DNA of 10,649 bases from an uncultured Clostridia bacterium (GTDB lineage Bacteria > Bacillota > Clostridia > Christensenellales > Maliibacteriaceae), in contig CAKTSO010000058.1 in the NCBI GenBank assembly GCA_934613185.1, positions 1 through 10,649 of the forward strand, read 5' to 3'. This document shows positions 1-6,736 of the stretch, one piece after another (positions within the stretch are counted from its first letter, which is position 1; every line of letters begins with the position of its first letter). The notes below the pieces were generated by a model. It had not been told where the DNA came from, ran no database searches, and worked only from the letters and a program-made list of their open reading frames with translations. Both the position numbers and the translations under genes were made by a program.

Positions 1-1689
1 GGCGTCGGCATGACGCGCGAAGAGCTCGAAGCGAACCTGGGCACGATCGCGCGCAGCGGCTCCAAACAGTTTAAAGAAGATCTGGAAAAGCAGGAGGGCG
101 AACCTTCCACGGCGATCGACATCATCGGCCAGTTCGGCGTCGGTTTTTATTCGGCGTTCATGGTCGCAGATCAGGTAACGGTCATTTCCCGCGCCTACGG
201 GCAGGACGTCGCCTTCAAATGGGATTCGCGCGGCGCGGACGGTTATACGATCACGCCCTGCCAGCGCGACAACGTCGGCACGGACGTCATCATGCACATC
301 AAAGTCGACACGGACGAGGACAGCTATTCGCAGTATGTCGAGCAGAACCACATTGCCGCGATCGTCAAGAAATACTCCGATTATATCCGCTATCCCATCC
401 AGATGCTGATGAACCGCTCCCGCATGAAGGAGCGCCCCGCGGACGCCGGCGACGATTACACGCCCGAATGGGAAGAGTACACGCAGTGGGAGACGCTGAA
501 CTCGATGGTCCCGCTTTGGCAGCGCAACAAGAGCGATGTCAAGCAGGAAGAATACGACGAGTTCTACACCGATAAATTCAACGACTACGAAAAGCCGCTG
601 TCGACGATCAGCATCAACGCCGAGGGCGCGGTCTCGTTCCGCGCGCTGCTGTTCATTCCCGGCCGCGCCCCGTACGATTATTACACGCGCGAATACGAAA
701 AGGGACTTCAGCTGTATTCTTCCGGCGTCATGATCATGGATAAGTGTGCCGAGCTTCTGCCCGATTACTTCAGCTTCGTCAAAGGCGTCGTCGATACGCC
801 GGATGTGTCGCTCAATATTTCGCGCGAGATGCTCCAGCATACGCGCCAGCTCAAAGTGATCGCGTCGAACATCGAAAAACGCGTCAAGAGCGAGCTTCTT
901 CGCATGCAAAAGGACGAACCCGATAAATACGAGCAGTTCTGGAAAGCGTTTGAAACGCAGATCAAATACGGCGTCGTCGGCGAATACGGCGCAAACAAAG
1001 ACAAACTGCGCGACCTTCTGACGTTCTCCTCTTCAAACGGCGAAAAGCCCACGACGCTCGAAGATTACCGCGCGCGCATGAAGGAAGACCAGAAGTTTAT
1101 CTACTATGCTGCGGGAGAATCGGCCGAACGCATCGCCAAGCTTCCGCAGGCGGAGCGCATTTTGGCGCACGGCTACGAAGTACTGTATCTGACGGACGAG
1201 GTCGACGAATTCGTCGTTCAGATGCTCGAAAAACAGGATGAGATCCCGTTTAAGAACGTCAACGACGAGGATGCCCTCGAGCAGACGGAAGAAGAGAAGA
1301 ATGCGGCGAAGGAACTGACCGAGGAAAACCGCGCGCTGCTTGATTTCGTCAAGGAAACGCTCGGCGACCGCATCAAGGAAGCCAGAATTTCCAATATTCT
1401 GCGTTCGCATGCGGTCTGCATGACGACGGACGGCATGTTCTCTATTGAAATGGAGAAATATATGCAGCGCCGCGGCAACAGCGTGCCCGGCATGCAGACG
1501 CAGCGCGTATTGGAGCTGAACCCCGAAAGCGCGGCGTTCGCCTCCCTGAAGGCGGCGTTTGATGGCGGAGACAAAGAACGCGCAGGCAAATACGCGCAGC
1601 TTCTTTACTGCCAGGCGCTGCTGATCGCCGAACTTCCCCTGGAAGATCCGGCGGCGTATTCGGATCTTGTCTGCTCGCTGATGAACTGA
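1..1689 (+). CDS. htpG: Molecular chaperone HtpG (HSP90 family), 5' end cut by the window
   Basis: ATP-dependent dimeric cytosolic chaperone that helps fold or remodel client proteins. The frame is open from base 1 and its first residues, GVGMTREEL, match the HSP90 ATP-site motif DTGxGM, so the true start and roughly the first 70 residues lie upstream; the ATG at base 10 is an internal methionine. The N-terminal ATPase domain continues with GTIARSG and the lid motif GQFGVGFYSAF (fragment residues about 43-53). The middle domain carries the HSP90 signature GVVDTPDVSLNISREMLQ (about 262-279), and a C-terminal dimerisation region ends in NPESAAFASLKAAF and a helical tail. About 562 residues are present, against roughly 620-640 for whole bacterial HtpG. 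No frameshift or internal stop is seen. A hairpin follows the stop codon, so transcription probably ends before the flavoprotein pair. The identification is essentially certain. Confidence 0.97.
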   Translation, partial: GVGMTREELEANLGTIARSGSKQFKEDLEKQEGEPSTAIDIIGQFGVGFYSAFMVADQVTVISRAYGQDVAFKWDSRGADGYTITPCQRDNVGTDVIMHIKVDTDEDSYSQYVEQNHIAAIVKKYSDYIRYPIQMLMNRSRMKERPADAGDDYTPEWEEYTQWETLNSMVPLWQRNKSDVKQEEYDEFYTDKFNDYEKPLSTISINAEGAVSFRALLFIPGRAPYDYYTREYEKGLQLYSSGVMIMDKCAELLPDYFSFVKGVVDTPDVSLNISREMLQHTRQLKVIASNIEKRVKSELLRMQKDEPDKYEQFWKAFETQIKYGVVGEYGANKDKLRDLLTFSSSNGEKPTTLEDYRARMKEDQKFIYYAAGESAERIAKLPQAERILAHGYEVLYLTDEVDEFVVQMLEKQDEIPFKNVNDEDALEQTEEEKNAAKELTEENRALLDFVKETLGDRIKEARISNILRSHAVCMTTDGMFSIEMEKYMQRRGNSVPGMQTQRVLELNPESAAFASLKAAFDGGDKERAGKYAQLLYCQALLIAELPLEDPAAYSDLVCSLMN

Positions 1690-1734
1690 ATTTAAGATCA
1701 CCCCGGCGCGGTGCGGCCAATGCTCTTTGACAAT

Positions 1735-1761
1735 AAGAGCGGCTGCGCCGCGCTTTTGTTT
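1735..1761 (+). terminator. Probable terminator of htpG
   Basis: AAGAGCGGC (1735-1743) and GCCGCGCTT (1747-1755) form a 9-bp stem with one A-G mismatch and a TGC loop, followed by a short T-rich run, TTGTTT. An alternative stem, GCTCTT (1722-1727) with AAGAGC (1735-1740), competes for the same left arm. It sits 45 bases after the htpG stop codon and directly before the next promoter. The U-tract is short, so it may be leaky. Confidence 0.55.
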
Positions 1762-1782
1762 GCGCGGGTTCTATGCTATAAT
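1756..1782 (+). promoter_or_regulatory. Promoter with extended -10 for the flavoprotein pair
   Basis: A perfect TATAAT (1777-1782) is preceded by TGC (1774-1776), an extended -10 element. The -35 region is poor: TTGTTT (1756-1761) matches only in TTG and at a 15-base spacing, so the extended -10 probably does most of the work. The expected transcript start is near 1789, about 28 bases before the TTG start codon. The promoter overlaps the U-tract side of the preceding terminator. Confidence 0.6.
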
Positions 1783-1816
1783 TTTTTTATTCTGGATCCA
1801 TGCGGAGGAAACGAAT

Positions 1817-3067
1817 TTGCATATTGCCATCGTGGGCGCGGGGGCGTCCGGCATGATCGCGGCGATCGCTGCGGCAAGGGAAAATCCCGCCGCGCAGATC
1901 ACGATCTTTGAAAAGCAGCCGCGCGCGGGGAAAAAACTTCTCGCGACGGGGAACGGGCGCTGCAATCTGACGAACAAAACCATTGATGGACGCTTTTACC
2001 ACGGAAGCGGGAAGCCGCTTGCCGAAAAGCTCTTAAATGCCTTCGGCTCGGAAGAGACGCTGCGCTTTTTTCGATCCGTCGGGCTTTTGGAGGCCGTTCA
2101 ATCGGACGGACGCGTCTATCCGTTCAGCGATCGTGCAAACAGCGTCCTCGACGTGCTTCGTATGGCGCTCGAAACGCACGGCGTCACGCTTATGTGCGGC
2201 AGTGCCGTGCAAAATGCGCGCTTTAAAAAAGGCCGATTCGTATTGGATGTCGCGTGCGAGGATAAAACGCAGGTCTTTTTTGCCGATCGGCTGATCGTCT
2301 GTGCAGGCGGACTTGCCGCGCCGAAACTCGGCGGCACACAGGACGGTTATCGCATTTTGGAAAGCTTTGGGCATCAAAAAACAAAGCTGTTCCCGTCTCT
2401 GACCCGCCTTTTGACCGATCCGGAATATCCGCGCGCGCTTAAGGGCATCCGCGCGGACGCCGAGATCCGCATCGAACGGGCGGGGAAGACGCTCGCTGTA
2501 AGCACAGGGGAAATTCAGTTTGCGGAATCGGGCGTCAGCGGCCCGGCGGCATTTGAAGTGTCGCGCTGCGCTTCGACGCAGCGAAACTGCGACACGGTCG
2601 CGCTCGATCTTTGCCGCGGGCTTTCCGAAGAAATGCTGATCGACTGCCTGATGCGGCGAAAACGGGCTTTTGCCGCCGCACCCTATGAAGAGATATTCAC
2701 GGGGATATTGCACAATCGCCTTGGAAAAATGCTGGTGCGCTATGCGAGCCTTCCCGGGCAGAAGCCTTGCACAAGCCTTACAAAAGAGGACGCAAAGGCG
2801 CTGTGCAGCGCGGCGAAGCATTTTCGTCTGCCGCTTCGAGGGACGGCGGACTTTGCCGACGCACAGGTGACAGCGGGCGGGATCGCGTGTGATCTTTTTT
2901 CCGAAACGCTGGAAAGCATGCTTTGCCCGGGATTATACGCAGCGGGCGAAGTGCTCGACGTGGACGGCGACTGCGGCGGCTATAATTTGCAATGGGCATG
3001 GGCTTCCGGCTACACTGCGGGCAAAAGCGCGGCGCGCGAGAACTTAAGAAAGGACGTTTCTCAATGA
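1817..3067 (+). CDS. BaiN/HI0933-family NAD(P)/FAD-dependent oxidoreductase
   Basis: Soluble flavoprotein of the HI0933/YhiN family (TIGR00275 type, often named BaiN/RdsA family or 'aminoacetone oxidase family'). The physiological substrate is unsettled for most members. I place the start at TTG 1817: a GGAGG (1804-1808) lies 8 bases upstream, and the first residues read MHIAIVGAGASG, putting the Rossmann FAD motif GxGxxG at residues 7-12. An in-frame ATG at 1727 lies upstream of the promoter and cannot be the start of that transcript. The family signature GKKLLATGNGRCNLTN is at residues 39-54. The C-terminal signature runs from AQVTAGGIACDLF through LYAAGEVLDVDGDCGGYN to WAWASGYTAG. Length is 416 residues, normal for the family. 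The last codons overlap the next gene by four bases (ATGA), implying coupled translation. BaiN of bile-acid metabolisers belongs here, but the family is so widespread that membership is no evidence for bile-acid chemistry. Confidence 0.9.
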   Translation: MHIAIVGAGASGMIAAIAAARENPAAQITIFEKQPRAGKKLLATGNGRCNLTNKTIDGRFYHGSGKPLAEKLLNAFGSEETLRFFRSVGLLEAVQSDGRVYPFSDRANSVLDVLRMALETHGVTLMCGSAVQNARFKKGRFVLDVACEDKTQVFFADRLIVCAGGLAAPKLGGTQDGYRILESFGHQKTKLFPSLTRLLTDPEYPRALKGIRADAEIRIERAGKTLAVSTGEIQFAESGVSGPAAFEVSRCASTQRNCDTVALDLCRGLSEEMLIDCLMRRKRAFAAAPYEEIFTGILHNRLGKMLVRYASLPGQKPCTSLTKEDAKALCSAAKHFRLPLRGTADFADAQVTAGGIACDLFSETLESMLCPGLYAAGEVLDVDGDCGGYNLQWAWASGYTAGKSAARENLRKDVSQ

Positions 3068-4695
3068 TACGCATCGGCGACATTTCGCTTCCCGTCGATT
3101 ATGACACGCCGGATCTTCGGCGCGCGGCTGCGTCGGCACTCAAAATAAAAGAGGAGACGATTCGGAAGATCGACATCGCAAAACGTTCGATTGACGCGCG
3201 GAAAAAGGATCGGATCCACTATATCTTTACGCTGGATGTTACGGCAAAAGGCGACGAAAACGCGATCCTGCGGCGCGCGAAGAACAACAAGGCGCAGATC
3301 GCCGCGCCGAAACACTATGCGCCGCCCAAAGCGGAGCGCATGCCGAAACACCGTCCCGTCGTGGTCGGTTTCGGGCCCGCGGGGATGTTCTGCGCGCTCG
3401 TTCTGGCGCAGGCGGGCTTGCGGCCGATCGTTTTGGAGCGCGGCTGCGACGCCGAAACACGGCGCGAAAAAGTGGCGCGTCTTCGGGAAACGGGCGAACT
3501 CGACCCCGAATGCAACGTGCAGTTCGGAGAGGGCGGTGCGGGAACGTTCTCGGACGGCAAATTGACGACGGGGACGAAAAATCCGCGCATTCCGTTCGTT
3601 TTGGAGACGTTTGTGAACTTTGGCGCGGATGAGAGCATTCGCTACGATGCCAAGCCGCATATCGGCACGGACGTCCTCGTGAATGTCGTACAGAATCTGC
3701 GCCGCGAAGTGATCCGATTGGGCGGCGAGGTGCGCTTTTGCACGCGCTTTGACGGCTATACGCTGCAAAGCGGTGCGATCGCGTCGGTCGAAGCTTATGA
3801 TCGTGCGAAAGACCGAACGGAAACAATTCCTGCAAGCGCCGTGATCTTTGCCGCGGGGCACAGCGCGAGAGATACATTTTCGATGCTCCTTGAAAACGGC
3901 GCATCGATGGAGCCGAAGCCGTTTTCGATGGGCGTGCGCATCGAGCATCGCCAGCAGTGGCTGAACAAAACACAGTATGGTGCGGCGGCGGAAAAACTGC
4001 CGCCGGCGGATTATAAATTGAACGTCACGACAAAAGACGGCGTCGGCGTATACACGTTCTGCATGTGTCCGGGCGGGTATGTCATGACGGCGGCATCCGA
4101 GACGGGCGGCGTCGTGACCAACGGTATGAGCAATTTTGCACGCGAAGGCGAAAATTCGAATGCTGCGCTATTGGTGTCGGTGAATCCCGAAGACTTTCCG
4201 TTCGACGGTCCGCTCGGCGGAATGCTCTGGCAGCGGCAGATCGAACAAAGAGCGTTTGCGGCGGGCGGCGGAAGCTATAAGGCTCCGGCGCAGCTGGTCG
4301 GTGATTTTTTAAAGCACAAAAAAAGCGCTGCGCTCGGAAGCGTCGCGCCGACGTACCGCCCCGACGTCGCGCTGTGCGATCTGCATGACGTTCTGCCGAA
4401 AAAGTTGACGGACGCCATGGAAGAGGCACTGCCGCTGCTTGATCGAAAACTGCCCGGTTTCGCTGCGCCCGACGCCGTGATGACGGCGCCGGAAACGCGC
4501 AGTTCGTCGCCGGTGCGCATCGTGCGCGACCCGAAAACGCGGCAAAGCGTGTCGATCGGCGGACTTTATCCCTGCGGCGAAGGTGCGGGTTATGCGGGCG
4601 GAATCATGTCCGCCGCCGTGGACGGCATCATGGTTGCGGAAACGGTGATTCAATCGCTGAACAGCGATGAAAAAGTCTCTTTGGAAAACGAATAA
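3064..4695 (+). CDS. COG2509-type FAD-dependent dehydrogenase
   Basis: Predicted cytosolic FAD-dependent dehydrogenase of the uncharacterised COG2509 family; its substrate is not known to me. The start is ATG 3064, inside the stop of the upstream gene (ATGA), with an AAAGGA-like site about 10 bases before it. Residues 1 to about 95 form a basic, non-Rossmann N-terminal domain typical of this family (RIGDISLPVDYD, then a helix rich in Lys/Arg). The FAD-binding core starts at RPVVVGFGPAGMF (GxGxxG at residues 102-107) and includes CNVQFGEGGAGTFSDGKL, the family hallmark VIFAAGHSARDTF, and TFCMCPGGYVMTAASE. It closes with the C-terminal FAD motif GGLYPCGEGAGYAGGIMSAA. At 543 residues it is full length. 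An ATG upstream (2992) in the same frame would overlap the previous gene heavily and has no better ribosome site. The gene shares the promoter near 1777 with its partner, which suggests linked redox roles; that is inference only. Confidence 0.88.
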   Translation: MIRIGDISLPVDYDTPDLRRAAASALKIKEETIRKIDIAKRSIDARKKDRIHYIFTLDVTAKGDENAILRRAKNNKAQIAAPKHYAPPKAERMPKHRPVVVGFGPAGMFCALVLAQAGLRPIVLERGCDAETRREKVARLRETGELDPECNVQFGEGGAGTFSDGKLTTGTKNPRIPFVLETFVNFGADESIRYDAKPHIGTDVLVNVVQNLRREVIRLGGEVRFCTRFDGYTLQSGAIASVEAYDRAKDRTETIPASAVIFAAGHSARDTFSMLLENGASMEPKPFSMGVRIEHRQQWLNKTQYGAAAEKLPPADYKLNVTTKDGVGVYTFCMCPGGYVMTAASETGGVVTNGMSNFAREGENSNAALLVSVNPEDFPFDGPLGGMLWQRQIEQRAFAAGGGSYKAPAQLVGDFLKHKKSAALGSVAPTYRPDVALCDLHDVLPKKLTDAMEEALPLLDRKLPGFAAPDAVMTAPETRSSSPVRIVRDPKTRQSVSIGGLYPCGEGAGYAGGIMSAAVDGIMVAETVIQSLNSDEKVSLENE

Positions 4696-4737
4696 ATGTC
4701 GTGCGGCATGTCGACGCCGCGGCAGCGCTTGACGAGC

Positions 4738-4878
4738 TGCAACATCTGTGTCGCCGAGCGACCCTTCGCAGGCGTACATCACGTCGGGGTCTTTTAACAT
4801 ATGAGAAAGATAGGGAAGATCTTCTTTCGTCATGCGCCGCAGAAGAAGCGTTTCGGTCTCAAGAAGAATTTGACACAT
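4738..4878 (-). pseudogene. Remnant of a GNAT-family N-acetyltransferase gene (N-terminus only)
   Basis: On the minus strand the frame opening at ATG 4878 begins MCQILLETETLLLRRMTKED and goes on to LPYLSHMLKDPDVMYACEGS. This is the usual opening of RimJ/RimL-like GNAT acetyltransferases (ETERLxLRxxTxxD, then DPxVMxY). After about residue 47 the frame turns into a low-complexity Arg/His-rich string that is simply the antisense of the COG2509 gene, although the frame stays open down to 4309. The acetyl-CoA-binding part of the fold (motif A, Q/RxxGxG/A) is absent, so the product could not be an active acetyltransferase. The neighbouring minus frame reads MLQLVKRCRGVDMPHDIYSF over about 4685-4744, which may be further eroded coding sequence. 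There is no clear ribosome binding site or promoter. I read it as a gene truncated by deletion or rearrangement next to the COG2509 gene. Confidence 0.6.
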
Positions 4879-4914
4879 AAAACTTCGCTGTTACGGAAAC
4901 AATCATTTATGAAG

Positions 4915-4957
4915 AAAAGAAGATGCAAAGCATCGCTGCTTTGCATCTTCTTTTTTA
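4915..4957 (-). terminator. Strong, probably bidirectional intrinsic terminator after mmsA
   Basis: AAGAAGATGCAAAGC (4917-4931) and GCTTTGCATCTTCTT (4938-4952) form a perfect 15-bp stem with a 6-base loop. On the minus strand it lies about 25 bases after the mmsA stop and is followed by TTCTTC. On the plus strand the stem is followed by four further T's (4953-4956), so it should also stop transcription coming from the flavoprotein pair. Confidence 0.85.
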
Positions 4958-4977
4958 TTCGCAAAACCGAGCAATCG

Positions 4978-6501
4978 TCAGATACGCTCGACCGTGCCTT
5001 CCCAGGTATCGATGTGCTTGGGCTTGTCGGCCTTTTCTTCGTACCAGTGTTTGGTGACGGTCTTGGCGCGGGTGTAGAAGCGCACGCCGTCGATGCCCAG
5101 AACATGCTGATCGCCGAAGAAGCTGTCCTTGTTGCCGGAGAAGGGGAAGTACGCGGACGGAACGGGAATGCCGACGTTGATGCCGACCATGCCGCCGTCG
5201 GTCAAAAGCTCGAACTGACGCGCATAGTAGCCGTTCTGCGTGAAGATGACGGAACCGTTGGCGAACGGATTGGCGTTCATCACGGCGAGGCCTTCTTCGA
5301 AGGTCTTTACGCGCTTGATGGTGGTGACAGGTCCGAAGATCTCGCGGTCACCGATCGTCATGCCGGGTTTGACGTGGTCGAAGATCGTCGGGCCGACGAA
5401 GAAGCCGTTCTCAAAGCCGGGAACGACGATGTTGCGGCCGTCGAGCACCAGTTCCGCGCCCTCGTCGATACCCTTCTGGATCCAGTTGCAGACGGATTCC
5501 TTATGCTTGGCCGAAACGACGGGGCCGAGCTTCGTTGCGGGATCGTAAGCGCAGCCGACGACCATCGCTTCAGCTTTTTTCTTCAAAAGCGCGACGAATT
5601 CGTCCGCAATGCTCTCCTGCACGACGACGACGGGCAAAGCCATGCAGCGCATGCCGGCGCAGCCATAGGTAGAATTGATGATCGCATTGGTGGCGCTTTC
5701 AAGATCGGCGTCTTCCAGAACCAGGGCGTGGTTCTTTGCTTCGCACTGCGCCTGGACACGTTTGCCGTGTGCGGCGGCGGTGGAGTAGATGTGCTTACCG
5801 ATATCGGTCGTGCCGACGAAAGTGACGGCCTTGACGCGGGAGTCGGTCAAGAGCAGCTCGGCTTCTTTACGGCTGCAAGTGACAAGGTTGACGACGCCCT
5901 TGGGGAAGCCGCCCTCTTCATAGAACAGCTCGAGAATGCGCATGCTCGTCAGCGGCGTGGCGCTGGAAGCTTTCAAAACGACGGTGTTGCCGGTGGCGAT
6001 GGCCAGGGGAACCATCCAGCCCCACGGGATCATCGCGGGGAAGTTGAACGGAACGATACCGGCCACGACGCCAAGAGGCATGCGGTAAGACGCGGTATCA
6101 AAGCCGTTGGTCACCTGAAGAGAAGCGTAGCCCTGAGAAATGGAGGGCAGCGCACAGGCAAGCTCGGTGGGCTCGATGGCCTTCAGAATGTCGCCCTTGG
6201 CTTCGTTCAGGTTTTTACCGAGTTCCTTGGCGCACAGATACGTCAGCTCGTCCAGATGCTCGACGAGGATGTTGCGCCATTTGAACATCATCTGCGTGCG
6301 ATAGCTGAGCGTGGTCATGCTCCAGGTCTGAAAGGTTTCATGCGCACACGCGATCGCCTCTTCGACTTCGTCCTGCGTGCAGCAGGGTACTTCGGCAATG
6401 ATCTCGCCGGTGCTGGAGTCGGTTACGGGCATGTAACGATCGGTCTTGGACTGTTTCCATTCGCCGTTGACACAATACATTTTGCGGATAGGCTCACTCA
6501 T
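4978..6501 (-). CDS. mmsA: MmsA-type CoA-acylating (methylmalonate-semialdehyde) dehydrogenase
   Basis: Aldehyde dehydrogenase superfamily, closest to MmsA/IolA, which oxidises methylmalonate semialdehyde or malonate semialdehyde with NAD+ and CoA to propionyl-CoA or acetyl-CoA in valine or myo-inositol breakdown. The protein has 507 residues, usual for the family. Visible motifs are the active-site segment PFNFPAMIPWGWM with its Asn (residue 153), the NAD-site loop FVGTTDIGKHIY (228-239), and the catalytic cysteine at 286 in GMRCMAL (family GQRCMAL). The general-base glutamate of hydrolytic ALDHs (ELGGK) is not in its usual place; the region reads QAQCEAKNH (family GAKNH), as expected for acylating enzymes. 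The ribosome site AAAGGAG (complement of 6509-6515) lies 7 bases before the ATG at 6501. The gene is monocistronic, with its own promoter and terminator, and is divergent from hrb. No other inositol or valine genes are nearby, so the substrate is uncertain; another semialdehyde is possible. Confidence 0.88.
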   Translation of the reverse strand: MSEPIRKMYCVNGEWKQSKTDRYMPVTDSSTGEIIAEVPCCTQDEVEEAIACAHETFQTWSMTTLSYRTQMMFKWRNILVEHLDELTYLCAKELGKNLNEAKGDILKAIEPTELACALPSISQGYASLQVTNGFDTASYRMPLGVVAGIVPFNFPAMIPWGWMVPLAIATGNTVVLKASSATPLTSMRILELFYEEGGFPKGVVNLVTCSRKEAELLLTDSRVKAVTFVGTTDIGKHIYSTAAAHGKRVQAQCEAKNHALVLEDADLESATNAIINSTYGCAGMRCMALPVVVVQESIADEFVALLKKKAEAMVVGCAYDPATKLGPVVSAKHKESVCNWIQKGIDEGAELVLDGRNIVVPGFENGFFVGPTIFDHVKPGMTIGDREIFGPVTTIKRVKTFEEGLAVMNANPFANGSVIFTQNGYYARQFELLTDGGMVGINVGIPVPSAYFPFSGNKDSFFGDQHVLGIDGVRFYTRAKTVTKHWYEEKADKPKHIDTWEGTVERI

Positions 6502-6567
6502 GGCAATACTCCTTTAACGAGAAATAGATTAACGCAGCAGGATCGACAGATCCCTTCGTTGGTTCAT

Positions 6568-6596
6568 AGTGTATCGATTTTGAACGCAGTTGTCAA
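6568..6596 (-). promoter_or_regulatory. Promoter of mmsA
   Basis: Read on the minus strand: TTGACA (complement of 6591-6596), a 17-base spacer, then TACACT (complement of 6568-6573). The -35 is perfect and the -10 matches TATAAT at four of six positions, at ideal spacing. The expected start near 6561 gives a leader of about 60 bases before the ATG at 6501. Confidence 0.8.
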
Positions 6597-6603
6597 GATG
6601 ATG

Positions 6604-6617
6604 TGTATACGTTTACA
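6604..6617. promoter_or_regulatory. LacI/CcpA-type operator (cre-like) beside the mmsA -35
   Basis: TGTATACGTTTACA is a 14-base near-perfect palindrome with the central CG typical of LacI/GalR-family operators. In the minus orientation ATGTAAACGTATACAC fits the CcpA cre consensus WTGNAANCGNWWNCAW at every fixed position except the last base. It ends 7 bases upstream of the mmsA -35, where a bound regulator could activate or interfere. The regulator is not encoded in this window, so CcpA versus a pathway-specific LacI protein cannot be decided here. Confidence 0.6.
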
Positions 6618-6638
6618 TATCGGTATTCATTTACTTTT

Positions 6639-6696
6639 TTGCATATTATTATCTTATGCAATGCTGTAGCTTGTATTCGTCCGCCGCATTGCATAT
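6639..6696. repeat. Three TTGCATA half-sites upstream of and overlapping the hrb promoter
   Basis: TTGCATAT occurs at 6639-6646 and again at 6689-6696, exactly 50 bases apart. An inverted TATGCAA lies at 6655-6661, making TTGCATA-9-TATGCAA with the first copy. Its extension ATGCAATGC (6656-6664) is also the exact reverse complement of GCATTGCAT (6686-6694). The last copy overlaps the first bases of the hrb -10. The arrangement resembles an operator cluster; no regulator is assigned. Confidence 0.4.
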
Positions 6697-6699
6697 AAT
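6671..6699 (+). promoter_or_regulatory. Promoter of hrb-rbr
   Basis: TTGTAT (6671-6676), a 17-base spacer and a perfect TATAAT (6694-6699). The -35 matches in TTG only, so activation or an upstream element may matter. The expected start near 6706 gives a leader of about 30 bases carrying a GGAGGTG ribosome site at 6726-6732. Confidence 0.7.
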
Positions 6700-6736
6700 A
6701 TAGATAACAGATATGGGAAAGATTTGGAGGTGCGTG

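Noticed and set aside
1033..1701. 222-codon minus-strand frame opposite the end of htpG
   Set aside because: The plus-strand frame is clear HSP90 sequence; the antisense product is Arg/Phe-rich with no family features.
1727..1816. Upstream ATG giving the BaiN-type protein 30 extra residues with a hydrophobic, signal-peptide-like stretch
   Set aside because: This extension would overlap the terminator and promoter. The Rossmann motif sits at the normal distance from TTG 1817, which has a well-placed GGAGG.
1817..3067. Bile-acid dehydroxylation role for the BaiN-type protein
   Set aside because: The family is very widespread and no other bai gene is present.
3061..3948. 295-codon minus-strand frame opposite the COG2509 gene
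   Set aside because: The plus strand encodes a full set of FAD-binding motifs. The antisense product is a basic, low-complexity shadow.
4801..6669. 622-codon open frame on the plus strand covering all of mmsA
   Set aside because: It is the antisense of an unmistakable aldehyde dehydrogenase, has no ribosome site and resembles no protein. Long antisense frames are common opposite GC-biased genes.
6713..6736. Upstream ATG for hrb
   Set aside because: It lies about 7 bases after the predicted transcript start without a ribosome site. The GGAGGTG at 6726-6732 serves ATG 6737.
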